The translations under genes and the position numbers were made by a program. A stretch of DNA of 64,000 nt from NCBI RefSeq assembly GCF_963691685.1, contig NZ_OY829290.1:868001-932000 (forward strand). Direction: 5' to 3'. Under the pieces are notes generated by a model. It worked only from the letters and a program-made list of their open reading frames with translations. It ran no database searches and had not been told where the DNA came from. Positions 7,008 through 16,639 of this stretch are shown here, in pieces. Each line of letters opens with the position of its first letter. Position 1 is the stretch's first letter. Source of the stretch: Thalassovita sp. GTDB lineage: Bacteria > Pseudomonadota > Alphaproteobacteria > Rhodobacterales > Rhodobacteraceae.

Positions 7008-9155
7008 TCAATGCCTCATTTGGTTTTGCAGAACCTTCTCAAGGGTTGCTATCTTGCATGGCTTGATCATCCATTCGTCCACCCCAAGTCGCTCAAAGTC
7101 AATAGTATCCTGTTGCGAAAACCCCGCCGATAAAATGACTGTTGTGGTTTTGCAGCCGAGACTTCGAGCTTCAAACCTCCTAATCTCTTGTATGAGTTCC
7201 AGTCCCGACATCATGGGCATATTAAGATCGGTTACTACAGCTGCGAACTCTTGCTCCTTCCAAAGTGAGAGCGCGCGCTCGCCGCTTTGCGCACTTACTA
7301 CTGAGTAACCTAATCGAGTTAGTTGAGTAGAAAGTACTTCGCAGTTAAGTTGATTGTCATCGACGATTAGAACTGTGGATTCAGACTTTTTGATGAGACT
7401 AATCTCATCCAGTGAGGGAGCCTCCTTTACCAATTGGCTATGTTGAGTTTTTTTGATACTCCTATTTGTCGCAAGATGACTTTGAAAGTCTATCTGATCT
7501 GTGAATGTTACGTTGTCAGCAAAGGCTCGATCAATACGCCCCGCAATTTGGCTAGACCTCAGGCAAAGTATTGACAGCCCAGGGTGACGATCAAAGGCTA
7601 TATCAAGTACACGGTCATCAGCCTCAAGAATCTCAGCAGAAATGATCAGGAATTCGGGGTCCGTCTTTAACAAAAGTTCGGTAGTTACAAAATCGATATG
7701 ACCCACGATTTCGATCTCCGACTTTCGATCTCCGAACATAAGGCTCAAACCTTCCCGCATGTCCTCAGATGGCGTGCCGACATAAACACTGCGCGGTAGA
7801 GTGGTCTGCATCGTACCGCATGACTGGGCCCCGATTGGAAGCTCTACACAGATATTGGTTCCCTGCCCTTCAACGCTGGCAACTGAAATTTGCCCCTCCA
7901 TGAGTTGAATAAGACGAGAGGTTATGGACATGCCAAGCCCAGTTCCTCGTATCTGAGCATCCTGAGCTTTTGGAGCCTGCACATAAGGATTTAGAAAGCT
8001 CTCAACCAGTTGCGAACACATGCCAACACCGTTGTCTCTCACTTCGAATTTAACAGAATTGCGCGCTCCTGCGCGAACATAAATGCTCACCTCGCCCAAT
8101 CTGTTGGTCAAGCTTTTATCAGAATATTTCACCGAATTGCTGATCAGATTGAGCAGAATTTGCCTCGTGCGGAGCGCATCAATCATCACTTCGGTAGGCA
8201 ACTTGGGGTCCATGAATAGCTTCAGCGTTACTCCAAGTTTCTCTGCGAGAGGAGAAAGTGTCTTAGCTGCTGCTCTAGAAACTTCGCCCAGATTGGTCAC
8301 TCGTGGAGAAATAGAAACCATGTTTGCGTCGATCTTGCTGCTATCGAGAATGTCGTCCACCACTTCCATGAGGCATTTTGCTGAAGTCTCAATCGTGCGT
8401 AGTTTCTCCAGCGCTTCTTTATCGACTTGGCTATCCTCGATAAGTTCCAAAGCGCCGAGTATGCTTATCATTGGGGTTCTGATCTCATGCGACATGTCTG
8501 CGATGAATTTGCCGCGTGCCTCTTCGCTTTTCTGGGCTGTCTTCATTGAGGCAATTAGCCTGGTAGAAGCGTTCTCGATCTTCGAACTGAAGAACCAAAG
8601 TTGAGCCACGATTGCTGCAGTTACCGTAGTGTAAATGCCCACTTTTACATAGGCGCTAGGAACCGTGTTTCCTCGCGGTGGAATTCCGAATATGTGGCTA
8701 ACACCGAAGGACATGTCCAAGTAGGCATAGAGTGCCGCCATTGAGATTATCCCGAGTATTATACAGAATATTAGGGATTCTTTACGTGGTGAGTAAAAAA
8801 GAAAGGGAAACCCAAAAAGAACGAAATACATAACTTCTTGACCAATTTGCGTAGAGGAGTGTAACGACAATATTACTAGGATAGCGGTCGTGCCCATAAC
8901 CCAAATAAATTTTGAGATCGCGACCTTTGATAGGTGGACCAAAAAGAAGCAAGTGATAGCTAATGGTACGGCGCTAAGAACAATTGTGGCAACGACCTGT
9001 TCTCCCAAGTATGTGAGCCAAAGAGACCATGGAAATGCCATAGACACCACAACTGCTATGGAGCATTTCAAAAGAGCAACACGGTTGATGCCTTCAGCAC
9101 CTTTTTGGAAACGCACCAAATCCTTCTTTTGGCTTGCATCTGCATTGTTGGCCAT
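7008..9155 (-). CDS. Membrane-bound hybrid histidine kinase
   Basis: Sensor kinase with its own receiver domain. I prefer the ATG at 9155 (MANNADASQ) over the GTG nine bases upstream. The N-terminal ~195 residues contain about six hydrophobic segments and little periplasmic sequence, so the stimulus may be sensed in the membrane or by a partner. HisKA: FIADMSHEIRTPM with the phosphorylated His near residue 223. HATPase boxes: NLISNSVKYSD, DNGVGM, GTGLGMS. A poorly conserved receiver-like stretch (about 450-560) precedes a canonical receiver: VLIVDDNQ, VVTDLNMPMMSG (phosphoacceptor Asp), ILSAG and IKP. No cognate output regulator is adjacent. The BLUF protein 1.1 kb away is a plausible input and the receiver-like protein at 1973 a plausible relay. 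Confidence 0.9.
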   Translation of the reverse strand: MANNADASQKKDLVRFQKGAEGINRVALLKCSIAVVVSMAFPWSLWLTYLGEQVVATIVLSAVPLAITCFFLVHLSKVAISKFIWVMGTTAILVILSLHSSTQIGQEVMYFVLFGFPFLFYSPRKESLIFCIILGIISMAALYAYLDMSFGVSHIFGIPPRGNTVPSAYVKVGIYTTVTAAIVAQLWFFSSKIENASTRLIASMKTAQKSEEARGKFIADMSHEIRTPMISILGALELIEDSQVDKEALEKLRTIETSAKCLMEVVDDILDSSKIDANMVSISPRVTNLGEVSRAAAKTLSPLAEKLGVTLKLFMDPKLPTEVMIDALRTRQILLNLISNSVKYSDKSLTNRLGEVSIYVRAGARNSVKFEVRDNGVGMCSQLVESFLNPYVQAPKAQDAQIRGTGLGMSITSRLIQLMEGQISVASVEGQGTNICVELPIGAQSCGTMQTTLPRSVYVGTPSEDMREGLSLMFGDRKSEIEIVGHIDFVTTELLLKTDPEFLIISAEILEADDRVLDIAFDRHPGLSILCLRSSQIAGRIDRAFADNVTFTDQIDFQSHLATNRSIKKTQHSQLVKEAPSLDEISLIKKSESTVLIVDDNQLNCEVLSTQLTRLGYSVVSAQSGERALSLWKEQEFAAVVTDLNMPMMSGLELIQEIRRFEARSLGCKTTTVILSAGFSQQDTIDFERLGVDEWMIKPCKIATLEKVLQNQMRH

Positions 9156-9469
9156 GGGAATCACTCTTTATGTTTACGTTTAACCGATGAAGGTCTACCA
9201 GTTAAACACTCACGGGCAGAACTTACTCAAAAGCATAGTGTGGCGATTTGTCGGAAATTTTGTTAACGTTCTGTTTTTAAAATATTTTGACTTCTTTGGT
9301 TTGTACGGCGATATGCACTGCACACGGCTCGATTGAGGCCGACCTTGCGTAAGGTCATTTTTTGATTGTGCCCTGAGCCGCCTGTCCGTCTTCAGAAAAT
9401 TTGGGACATCTGATCGCGTTTCGTTTTGGAGGCTCTGGCTCATCCGTTGTTAAGTTTATTTGGCAAAAC

Positions 9470-9952
9470 CCTGCTGTCTTTGCGCGCGCCGAGGTTCGGG
9501 CGCCGATGGCGGGCATGGTGACCGAGTTGAGCCTGGAATCCGGCAACAGCTACGCCAATCGCGGCGCCATGCTGGTTGCATTGGCGCAACCGCTGGACCG
9601 GCCGCATGTGGCCTTTACCGTGCCGGTGTCACACATTGACCAGCTGCAGCCCGGCATGTCGGGGCGGTTGGTTTTGCCCAGCCTGCCGCAACGGGCGATG
9701 CCGGTGATTGATGTCACTGTGGCAGCGATTTCGCCGCGTGCGGTGCTGGATGACAGCGGCCAGCCCATGGGATACGCGGGGCGGGCGGATCTGTCGGCCG
9801 CGGCGGCGGAGCGGTTGCAAAGGGCGCTGGCGCAGCTGCGCCTGTCTGAGGACATGCCGGTGCAGCTGATCATTGAGGTGCGCCAGACAACCTTGGCCGA
9901 ATACCTGCTAAAACCCTTTGCTGCGGCGTTCCGCAATGCCTTGCAGGATTAG
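9470..9952 (+). pseudogene. HlyD-family type I secretion adaptor, C-terminal fragment
   Basis: C-terminal third of a membrane-fusion (HlyD/PrtE) protein: VRAPMAGMVTELSLESG is the lipoyl-like half-motif, followed by the beta-barrel region (FTVPVSHIDQLQPGMSGRL) and the family's C-terminal signature TLAEYLLKPFAAAF. The N-terminal transmembrane helix and coiled coil are missing. The sequence switches from AT-rich to GC-rich near 9465, marking a recombination joint. No ABC partner is present. The open frame begins at 9401 but the first ~20 residues do not belong to the family. Confidence 0.75.
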
Positions 9953-9962
9953 ACATAATAAC

Positions 9963-9986
9963 GCCGCCCCGGGGGTCCGGGGCGGC
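9963..9986. terminator. Strong GC hairpin between convergent genes
   Basis: A perfect 10-bp stem (GCCGCCCCGG with its complement, loop GGGT) lies between the stop of the HlyD fragment (9952) and the stop of the convergent chemoreceptor gene (10018). There is no long T-tract, but position and strength fit a bidirectional terminator. Confidence 0.7.
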
Positions 9987-10017
9987 GCTGCGACACGTGC
10001 GAGTGTCTGATCAGGGC

Positions 10018-11682
10018 TCAGGCCGCTTTACTGCTGGCCGGGGTGAAATCCACTTCATCCGCGTCATCTCCAAGATCCAGCGAAATCCCGGTGGATGACT
10101 GTGGCGTCGCAGCTGCGGCGGCAGGGGCCACCGGTACGGCAGGGGCGGCAGGTGCGTTTGCACTTGGCGCGGGGCTGTCAACCTGACCAGCCTCACCCAG
10201 ATCAAAGACGCTGATGGCTTCGCGCAGCATCCGGGCCTGTCCCGCCAGTTCCTCGGCGGTCACCGAAAGCTCCTCAGAGGCGGCGGTGTTGGTCTGGGTG
10301 GAACAATCCACCTGGCCCACAACAATGCCGATCTGTTCGATGCCTTTGGTGATCTCGCTGTTCGAGGTGGAGATGTGGGACACCAGTTTGGAGGTATTGG
10401 TGATGCTTGGCACCAGATCATCCATCATGGTCAGCGCTGTCTGCGAGGATTCCACCGTCACAGAGGTCAGCGCATTGATCTCAGCCGCGGCTTCCTGACT
10501 GCGTTCGGCCAGCTTGCGCACTTCTGAGGCCACAACCGAGAAGCCACGCCCGTGATCGCCTGCCCGTGCGGCCTCCACCGCGGCGTTCAGTGCCAGCAGG
10601 TCGGTCTGGCGGGCGATTTCCTGCACCACCTGGATCTTCTCGACGATGCTGTCCATGTGTTTGGTCGCTTCTTTCACCGCCTGGCCACTGTTGCGCGCCA
10701 TTTCTGCCGCTTCATTGGCCAGCGCTTCGGTCTGATGCGCATTGTCCGCTGTGCTGGAGATGCTGGCGGCGATTTCCTCAACCGAGGCCGAGGCCTCTTC
10801 CGTGGCGGAGGATTGGTTGATCGAAACCTCCTGCAGCTGGTTGGAGGTGGCGGAGATCTGGATCGCGCCGGCTGCTACGTTTGAGGCGGAACTGGTCACA
10901 TCACCAACGGTGCGCCGCAGGTCTACGACCATCCGGTTCAGATCCGTCAGCAGCTCACCGATTTCGTCTTTACGGCTGTTTTCAACCGTTGCAGTCAGAT
11001 TGCCGTCCGCCACCTGTTTGCTGAGCGTTTTGGCCGAATTCAGGCCGCGGCTGATGGAACGCACCATGCTGAAACCCACCAGAAGGCTGAACACCAGCGC
11101 ACCGATGATGATGCCAACCAGTTCAAACCAGGCCAGGTTATATTCCTGTTCAGAACGCTGCACCTCTTCTTCAAGGATGATGCTTTCCTCTTCCGAGAAG
11201 TCATGGATCATCTTCAGGATGGCCTTGTCAAACTTGCCACCATCGATCACCAGTTTCAGCGCTGCCTCTTCCAGCTTGCCCTCTTTGAACAGGGCGATCA
11301 CCTCGGCATTGACGGCCTCCAGCTGGGTGCGCAGCGCGACGAATTTGTCCAGCACCGCCACCTCTTTGGCCGAGGCATGGCCATAGGAGGTTTTGATCAG
11401 TTCTTCTTCTTCATGTTCCAGTTCTTCCAGTTCATGTTCGATCTGGTCATGCAGCGGGCCTTTGTCGATCATCACATAGTCCCGCATCAGGTTCTGAATG
11501 CGTTCTTGGATGATGGCCAGTTCATCAACGTCGCGCAGCGCTTGGAAATCTTCGTGCACGATCTTGTCGTTTCGATCTTTCAGGATGGCCATCTCTTTCA
11601 GGGAGATGACGCCGATAATGACAATAAGGGTTGTTAATACCGTAAAAGACAGAGCCAATTTGGCTTTGATAGATAGGGTCAT
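10018..11682 (-). CDS. Methyl-accepting chemotaxis protein
   Basis: Chemoreceptor in the inner membrane that controls CheA. I prefer ATG 11682 ([13 protein letters not shown]); a GTG 15 bases upstream is possible. Layout: TM1 about residues 7-25; a four-helix-bundle periplasmic domain to about 185, rich in Glu; TM2 around [23 protein letters not shown]; then the long signalling coiled coil with its hairpin tip ([45 protein letters not shown]). The C-terminus is Ala/Pro-rich and lacks a clear pentapeptide tether. No che genes are nearby. GC-rich, unlike the kinase, so it probably arrived separately within the island. Confidence 0.92.
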   Translation of the reverse strand: MTLSIKAKLALSFTVLTTLIVIIGVISLKEMAILKDRNDKIVHEDFQALRDVDELAIIQERIQNLMRDYVMIDKGPLHDQIEHELEELEHEEEELIKTSYGHASAKEVAVLDKFVALRTQLEAVNAEVIALFKEGKLEEAALKLVIDGGKFDKAILKMIHDFSEEESIILEEEVQRSEQEYNLAWFELVGIIIGALVFSLLVGFSMVRSISRGLNSAKTLSKQVADGNLTATVENSRKDEIGELLTDLNRMVVDLRRTVGDVTSSASNVAAGAIQISATSNQLQEVSINQSSATEEASASVEEIAASISSTADNAHQTEALANEAAEMARNSGQAVKEATKHMDSIVEKIQVVQEIARQTDLLALNAAVEAARAGDHGRGFSVVASEVRKLAERSQEAAAEINALTSVTVESSQTALTMMDDLVPSITNTSKLVSHISTSNSEITKGIEQIGIVVGQVDCSTQTNTAASEELSVTAEELAGQARMLREAISVFDLGEAGQVDSPAPSANAPAAPAVPVAPAAAAATPQSSTGISLDLGDDADEVDFTPASSKAA

Positions 11683-11802
11683 ACTGAATACTCGCACTAA
11701 GGGGGTCGGGGTCAGGGTCGTACAAGCGCGCCCTTTGGTGGAAAGAAAATCTCTCCTAAGACGCTTAAATTGTACTGCGGACTACAAAAGCGCATGTTTT
11801 AG

Positions 11803-12656
11803 ATCTTGATTTATGTACATCGTAGACTAGTGCTCTTTCATCGTCTTCAATGATCTGTCTTTCAAAAAATGAAGTGCTCCACCATGCCAAGAAGCCGGCA
11901 ATATAGGACAAAATCGCGCGCCCTCGACGCCCGGCATTGCCTGTTTGACATTAGCGCCTCTATTCGAAGAACTGAGACGCGTGATGTCTGATGATGGGGT
12001 TGCTCAAGCCACCATCCTCTTTGGGGGTTTGCCCTAGCTTAACCAAGTGGTCGCGGAAGGCGGCCGCGTCCGTCAGCGTAACCTTGTCGAAAGCTTTGCC
12101 ATCAAGGTGAGCCTCTAACATACGGATGCTGCGCAAGTGCGCTCGGACGGTTATGGTTTCGAAGCGACTGCCTTAGGCTTGCCACTTATGCACGATCCGG
12201 TCATTCGCCAGATAGCAAACCGAGCTATCAAGCTTGGGAAGTTTCCCGCTATCAGTTGGGCAGTCACCATTACTTTCGCCTCCTCGCCTTCTTTCGCTCG
12301 CGATGTTCATCGACGCGATCCTCACCGCGCTCGTACTCGTCGGTCCCTGGAACAAAGTCTCGCAGCGGGTAACCCAGCATCAGGTCTTTGTCTTCGATGA
12401 CAAAATCGCCCACATTTTCGCCCTCCCGATCAAGTTGATCAAAGATCTCAAACACATGCTCTTCGGACATATTTTTGTAAGATCGGATGTTTCTCTTATA
12501 AATATTGGTTACATCCTCACCTCCATGACCCATGTTCATGGACCAAACTTTATGTTCATCTACCCCCTTGCAGACGTCCACGCTTAGGCAACTGATACAG
12601 TGCTTCGCTGCATGCGGCGTAATCTGCTTAGCAAGTGGCTTGGAGGCAACTTTGAA
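11803..12656. repeat. Arm B of the 854-bp inverted repeat
   Basis: Reverse complement of 1137-1990 with scattered differences (for example Gly-Tyr-Leu versus Gly-Tyr-Pro in the recombinase tail). It carries the recombinase 3' end, the decayed recombinase and the first 18 bases of the receiver-like gene, after which sequence is unrelated to arm A. Confidence 0.9.
11960..12269 (-). pseudogene. Decayed tyrosine recombinase (second copy)
   Basis: Arm-B copy of the remnant at 1524-1833, with the same internal TAA and the same truncated end. Because both arms carry the same lesions, the decay predates the duplication. Confidence 0.7.
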
Positions 12657-12839
12657 CCGATATTTCCCAATTATTTTGGTGTTTGGGTGAAGCTGACGGA
12701 TTTTGCCGTTGTTTTCAAGCTCGGCGTAAGCCGCGTCAGCTGGCTTGGCGGCTTCGCGGTGCTTGCAGGCGTTATTGCGAAGATTTCCGGCGGTTTGTAT
12801 CCGTTTGGGCCTGTTCAAGACACAGTTGTTGAGCCGCAT
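12270..12839 (-). pseudogene. Chimeric recombinase 3' end fused to an unrelated leader
   Basis: The last ~128 residues are the catalytic end of the tyrosine recombinase (HAAKH, MGHGGEDV, NIYKRN) as in arm B. The first ~61 residues (from MRLNNCVLNRPKRIQ) belong to unrelated sequence joined at 12656/12657. The catalytic Arg and the Lys region are absent, so the protein cannot recombine DNA. The frame is kept across the joint, probably by chance. Confidence 0.65.
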
Positions 12840-12920
12840 TTGTCTCGATTTCCTTGTTTGGTCCTGAGCCTGCCCCAGTGAACTGGTCCGCCGCTATGTT
12901 TAGGAAACGGAGGACCACGC

Positions 12921-13199
12921 ATGGCAAACAAGCGACCGAAGCCGGAAGAGATAGTTTCGAAGTTACGGCAAGTTGAGGTGTTGATGGGGCAAGGCATGTC
13001 CCGTCTGGATGCAATCAGACAGATCGGTGTTGTTGAACAAACCTATTACCGCTGGCGTAAGAAGTATGGCGGAATGGGTGTGGATCAATTGAAGGAGCTG
13101 AAGCGGCTTCAAAAGGAAAATGAACGGCTCAGAAGAGCTGTGTCTGATCTTACGTTGGACAAATTAATCCTGAAGGAAGCCGCAAAGGGAAATTACTAA
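12921..13199 (+). CDS. IS3-family OrfA
   Basis: A 92-aa helix-turn-helix protein that binds the element ends: [37 protein letters not shown], then a leucine-zipper-like helix ([17 protein letters not shown]). It ends AAKGNY; a -1 shift near AAAGGGAAA leads into the orfB frame. Identical in all three full copies. Confidence 0.93.
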   Translation: MANKRPKPEEIVSKLRQVEVLMGQGMSRLDAIRQIGVVEQTYYRWRKKYGGMGVDQLKELKRLQKENERLRRAVSDLTLDKLILKEAAKGNY

Positions 13200-13336
13200 G
13201 CCCCGCTCGCCGTCGTGCATGTATTGATCACGTTCGAAGCCAGTTCAAAGTATCGCAACGCAGGGCCTGTCGGGTTCTCGGGCAGCATCGCTCCACACAA
13301 AGGCATATCCCGAAAGGCCGCGCCGATGAGGATCGT

Positions 13337-14047
13337 TTGGTTGCTGACATGATCGAATTGGCCAGACAGTTTGGCCGCTACGGCTATCGGCGGATCGCGG
13401 CTCTGCTCAGAGAGGCGGGTTGGTCCGTGAGCGATGGTCGTGTCGAACGGCTATGGCGACGAGAGGGGCTAAAGGTTCCAGCAAAACAACCGAAGAAGGG
13501 GCGGCTCTGGCTGAATGACGGATCATGTGTTCGGCTGAGGCCCGAGTATCGGAACCATGTCTGGAGCTATGACTTCGTGCATTGCCGGACAGATGATGGA
13601 AAAGTCTTCAGGACGCTGAACATCATTGATGAGCACAGCCGGGAATGTTTGGCGATTAAGGTGCAGCGCAAATTGAACTCGACAGATGTGATCAATGTTC
13701 TGACAGACCTGTTCATCCTGCGCGGCGCTCCGGCATTCATCCGGTCGGATAATGGCCCTGAGTTCGTTGCACAGGCTGTTCGGGACTGGATCACCGCCGT
13801 CGGCGCGAAGACCGCCTACATCGAGCCAGGGTCACCCTGGGAAAACGGATATTGCGAAAGCTTCAACGGGCGGATGCGGGATGAACTTCTCAACGGCGAG
13901 GTATTCTACAGCCTGCGCGAAGCGCAAATCCTGATCGAAGAGTGGAGGAAACACTACAACACAAAAAGGCCCCACAGTGCATTGGGCTACAAACCACCAG
14001 CTCCTGAAACCATCATTCCGATGGATCAGAGGCCGATCATGCACTAA
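13337..14047 (+). CDS. IS3-family OrfB (DDE transposase)
   Basis: Catalytic part of the transposase, made as an OrfAB fusion by -1 frameshifting. The frame is open from about 13199 ([19 protein letters not shown]), so the ATG at 13337 is internal. rve-type catalytic residues: Asp in [11 protein letters not shown], Asp in [10 protein letters not shown] and Glu in [15 protein letters not shown]. Followed at once by the right terminal repeat. Confidence 0.92.
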   Translation: MVADMIELARQFGRYGYRRIAALLREAGWSVSDGRVERLWRREGLKVPAKQPKKGRLWLNDGSCVRLRPEYRNHVWSYDFVHCRTDDGKVFRTLNIIDEHSRECLAIKVQRKLNSTDVINVLTDLFILRGAPAFIRSDNGPEFVAQAVRDWITAVGAKTAYIEPGSPWENGYCESFNGRMRDELLNGEVFYSLREAQILIEEWRKHYNTKRPHSALGYKPPAPETIIPMDQRPIMH

Positions 14048-14087
14048 CAATCAAAATGGACCACTCAGATGAGGCTGCTCAGTTCCA

Positions 14088-14575
14088 ATCGCGTCAGACT
14101 TCGGAACTTGCCGTACAGGCTTTGCTCCCTCTCGTGACATTGCTGCGCAATGCACTGCCGGGCAATGGATGGCTATTTGGCGACGCAAGCCCGGTCCAGG
14201 TTTGTTAATCCAATCTGATCAGGGCGCGCAATTCACAAGCAGAGAATGGGCCGCCTTCCTACGCGACCACAATCTGGAACACTCGATGAGCCGCAGGGGC
14301 AACTGCCATGACAACGCAGTGGCCGAGAGTTTCTTTCAGCTCTTGAAGCGGGAGAAAGTCAGGCGGCGAAAATACCGCACCCGCGAGGAAGCGCGACGCG
14401 ATGTCTTTGAATACATCGAGCTGTTCTACAACCCAAAACGCAAGCACACGAACAACGGCATGCTGTCGCCCCCTCTCACACATGCTTTGCATGTGTTTCC
14501 GGCAATGGTTGACTTTGAAGAGAGACAGCTCAAACTGGAAAAGGCAGGTGTCTAGGATACTAGGGGCACCTCAAT
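14088..14575 (+). pseudogene. Different IS3-family transposase, C-terminal fragment
   Basis: From 14169 the frame reads LLIQSDQGAQFTSREW, NCHDNAVAESFFQLLKRE and FYNPKRKHTNNGMLSP, the second Asp and the Glu of an IS3-group transposase. The N-terminal half with the first Asp is missing. Just upstream (14088-14168) related text is frameshifted. It abuts IS3 copy 1 and ends right before the thioesterase gene. Confidence 0.8.
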
Positions 14576-14576
14576 T

Positions 14577-15020
14577 TCACGTTAGGTTACGGGCGTGGAA
14601 CCTGAAAGTGATTTCCGCAACAGTATCGTCATCTTCGTCTGTCAAGTTGACCTTGGCATCGAATTCCGCGGTGCCAGAGTTCTCGAGGCTGGCATTGACT
14701 TCGTCTAGTGTTGCCCTAACTTCCGAGACTGCTTCGATCTTTCCCCTCGCCTTTTTCATGAATGCTACTTCGGCGCTCGAAACCACAATGATAAGCTTTG
14801 TGATTTTGTTGAAAAGAAGTGCAGTCAGCTCCCCGGCAGCGGTCGTTTCAGCTAGGGTAAACAATGCGCCAGCGTGTACGCTCTTGATGTGATTTTCGAT
14901 TTCCCGTCGTTGATCGAGCGACCCCGCACCTCCGGTTGCGTTGGCTTGAGTAAGAGCGACCCCCACGTGCTCTGCAAATGGGACCGTTTTAGGCAGTTCA
15001 TTGAGTATGAGCGCTTCCAT
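14577..15020 (-). CDS. Hotdog-fold acyl-CoA thioesterase (PaaI/DUF4442-like)
   Basis: A 147-aa hotdog protein: HVGVALTQANATGGAGSLDQRREIENHIKS-type N-terminus, then the central helix SVHAGALFTLAETTAAGEL, in which His-Ala-Gly and the Glu of AETTA fit the catalytic region of PaaI/DUF4442 thioesterases. It would hydrolyse an acyl-CoA. It is the last gene of a minus-strand fatty-acid-type operon; it lies 20 bp beyond the SDR stop. The family is broad, so the exact substrate is open. Confidence 0.7.
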   Translation of the reverse strand: MEALILNELPKTVPFAEHVGVALTQANATGGAGSLDQRREIENHIKSVHAGALFTLAETTAAGELTALLFNKITKLIIVVSSAEVAFMKKARGKIEAVSEVRATLDEVNASLENSGTAEFDAKVNLTDEDDDTVAEITFRFHARNLT

Positions 15021-15040
15021 TGAGTTGGGCTTCCTCTTTA

Positions 15041-15862
15041 TTAAGCGGCGTTGAAGAGGGATGCAGTTGCGTTGTTGAGCACTCCGGTGCCCGACAGGAA
15101 TTGACCGCCATCCACGATCATCGTGGTTCCAGTAGTGTAAGACGCAAGCGGTGATGCTAGGAAAACCGCTGCTGCGCTGATATCTTCAGCTCGGCCGAGA
15201 CGGCCCATGGGTATCGTGTCAATTAGTGTTTTATGTAATGAAGTGGCTGATAGGCGCGCCAGCCCTTCGGTGCCCTCGACGGGGCCAGGAACAATTGCAT
15301 TGACCCGCACGCCGTCTTGTCCCCACTCAAGCGCCAATTGGCGCATCAATTGTTCAACGCCGGCTTTGGCGGCACCGGCATGTGCTTGAAATGCAAACGG
15401 CATGAACGCTTGTGCGGCTGAAATCATGAGCATCGAACCTGAAGTTTCTCGAAGTTGTCCGTAAGCCGCTTTGGCAGTGTTAAAGGTCCCGATTAGGTCA
15501 ATGTCCACAACGGTCTTAAAGCCGTTTGGCGACATATCTTTCGCTAGGCAAAGAAAGTTTCCTGCGGCCCCCGCGACCACAATGTGAGCGGAGCCAAGGG
15601 CGGTTTTCGTGCCCTCAAGGAAGCTATCAACCGCTTCTGGTTCCCTTACGTCCGCCACACAGGCAAAAACTTCCGCACCAGTCTCTTTCAGCGTCGCCGC
15701 TGCCTTTTCGAGCTTTGATTGCGTCCTGCCGCAAATGGCGACGTTGGCACCGAGCTCTGCGAATGCTCTCGCAATCCCGAAGTTAATGCCGCTGCCACCA
15801 CCCGTTACAACAACTGTTTTATCTGAGAAAATCCCGTCCGCTAGTATGTCTTGAAGCTTCAT
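15041..15862 (-). CDS. SDR, 2,4-dienoyl-CoA-reductase-like
   Basis: NADP(H)-dependent short-chain dehydrogenase of 273 aa. Cofactor loop VVTGGGSGINFGIA; the segment GAAGNFLCLAKDMSPNGFK, the QAHAGAAKAGVEQLMRQLA helix (a His-Ala-Gly in place of the usual Tyr, with a Lys four residues later) and VPGPVEGTEGLARL match peroxisomal-type 2,4-dienoyl-CoA reductases, which lack the classical Tyr. LASPLASYTTG closes the fold. It would clear double bonds during degradation of unsaturated acyl-CoAs, consistent with the thiolase and FadJ genes upstream. Its ATG overlaps the TGA of the TetR gene (ATGA). Confidence 0.75.
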   Translation of the reverse strand: MKLQDILADGIFSDKTVVVTGGGSGINFGIARAFAELGANVAICGRTQSKLEKAAATLKETGAEVFACVADVREPEAVDSFLEGTKTALGSAHIVVAGAAGNFLCLAKDMSPNGFKTVVDIDLIGTFNTAKAAYGQLRETSGSMLMISAAQAFMPFAFQAHAGAAKAGVEQLMRQLALEWGQDGVRVNAIVPGPVEGTEGLARLSATSLHKTLIDTIPMGRLGRAEDISAAAVFLASPLASYTTGTTMIVDGGQFLSGTGVLNNATASLFNAA

Positions 15863-16566
15863 GACTTATCCTTTGTGTTGCGGGTTTCTTGATCATCTTC
15901 CCAATCATCAAACCTCGGTGGTTCTCCCAAAGGAGCTTTCTTTGGTAGGACCGAGGTTTCGACCATTTGAACGAATTGTTTGAGACTGCGCTCAAGAGCC
16001 GCTGGGTTTTCAGAAATGGGGAGGTTCAACATCATGCCCTGCATTTGGAACATGACGAGTTCGAATACGTCGGCGGGTTGTAGTCCGACCTTCGTAGGAA
16101 CGAAGTAATGTGAAGCTGCCGCGCGAAAAACGTCATTGACCTTCCGGAAGCTTTTTCCAAAGTGTTCGGCAAGCGCCGGGTCCGTTCCAGATGCATTCAA
16201 AAATTCGAGCATAAGACGTCCTTCGGTGGTCATCATCACTTGCCGCCAGATCGACTCGATCAAACACCGCACTCTGTCCCCTTCATTCTCGAGATTCAGC
16301 ATGGCCACGCCGAGCCGGCGAAAGATGTGATGACCTGCATCTTCCGTAGCAGCAGCTATCAATTGCTCTTTGGTCGAATAGTGATGAAGATGCGCGCCGC
16401 GTGTGAGGCCGGCTTCTTCCGTAATCTTTGAAATTGTGGCTTTGGCGTAACCGTCTCGAGCAACACAAACACGCGTCGCGGCTAGCAGCTTTTTGCGAGT
16501 TTCGCGAGAGCGGTCTTCCTGTTTGCGTCTGGGACGCTTCTGAGCATGGGTTGCGTTTTGGGTCAT
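15859..16566 (-). CDS. TetR-family transcriptional regulator
   Basis: A 235-aa repressor-type protein with an N-terminal TetR helix-turn-helix: ETRKKLLAATRVCVARDGYAKATISKI, then EEAGLTRGAHLHHYSTKEQLI. The ligand-binding domain has no diagnostic motif. It lies between the QOR-like gene and the SDR of an acyl-CoA degradation cluster and is translationally coupled to the SDR, so it probably senses an acyl-CoA intermediate and controls this operon. Confidence 0.88.
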   Translation of the reverse strand: MTQNATHAQKRPRRKQEDRSRETRKKLLAATRVCVARDGYAKATISKITEEAGLTRGAHLHHYSTKEQLIAAATEDAGHHIFRRLGVAMLNLENEGDRVRCLIESIWRQVMMTTEGRLMLEFLNASGTDPALAEHFGKSFRKVNDVFRAAASHYFVPTKVGLQPADVFELVMFQMQGMMLNLPISENPAALERSLKQFVQMVETSVLPKKAPLGEPPRFDDWEDDQETRNTKDKS

Positions 16567-16639
16567 TTGCTTCTCTGTCTGTTCCCGACGCCCGTCGGTA
16601 GATGTTTGTCTAGTGAAAAGGTCAATGTCTGATCAGTTT

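Larger units (their letters stand above)
12865..14081 (+). mobile_element. IS3-family element, copy 1 (1217 bp)
   Basis: Terminal repeats TGAGCCTGCCCCAG... and the complement of TGAGCAGCCTCATC..., both running into a shared TGGTCC. Two frames, orfA and orfB. The flanks GTCC and GTTC differ at one base, so the duplication is imperfect or the flanks were rearranged. Copies 2 and 3 are at 26439 and 31015. Confidence 0.92.

Noticed and set aside
10552..11637. Plus-strand ORFs opposite the chemotaxis receptor
   Set aside because: Antisense artefacts of a complete MCP gene.
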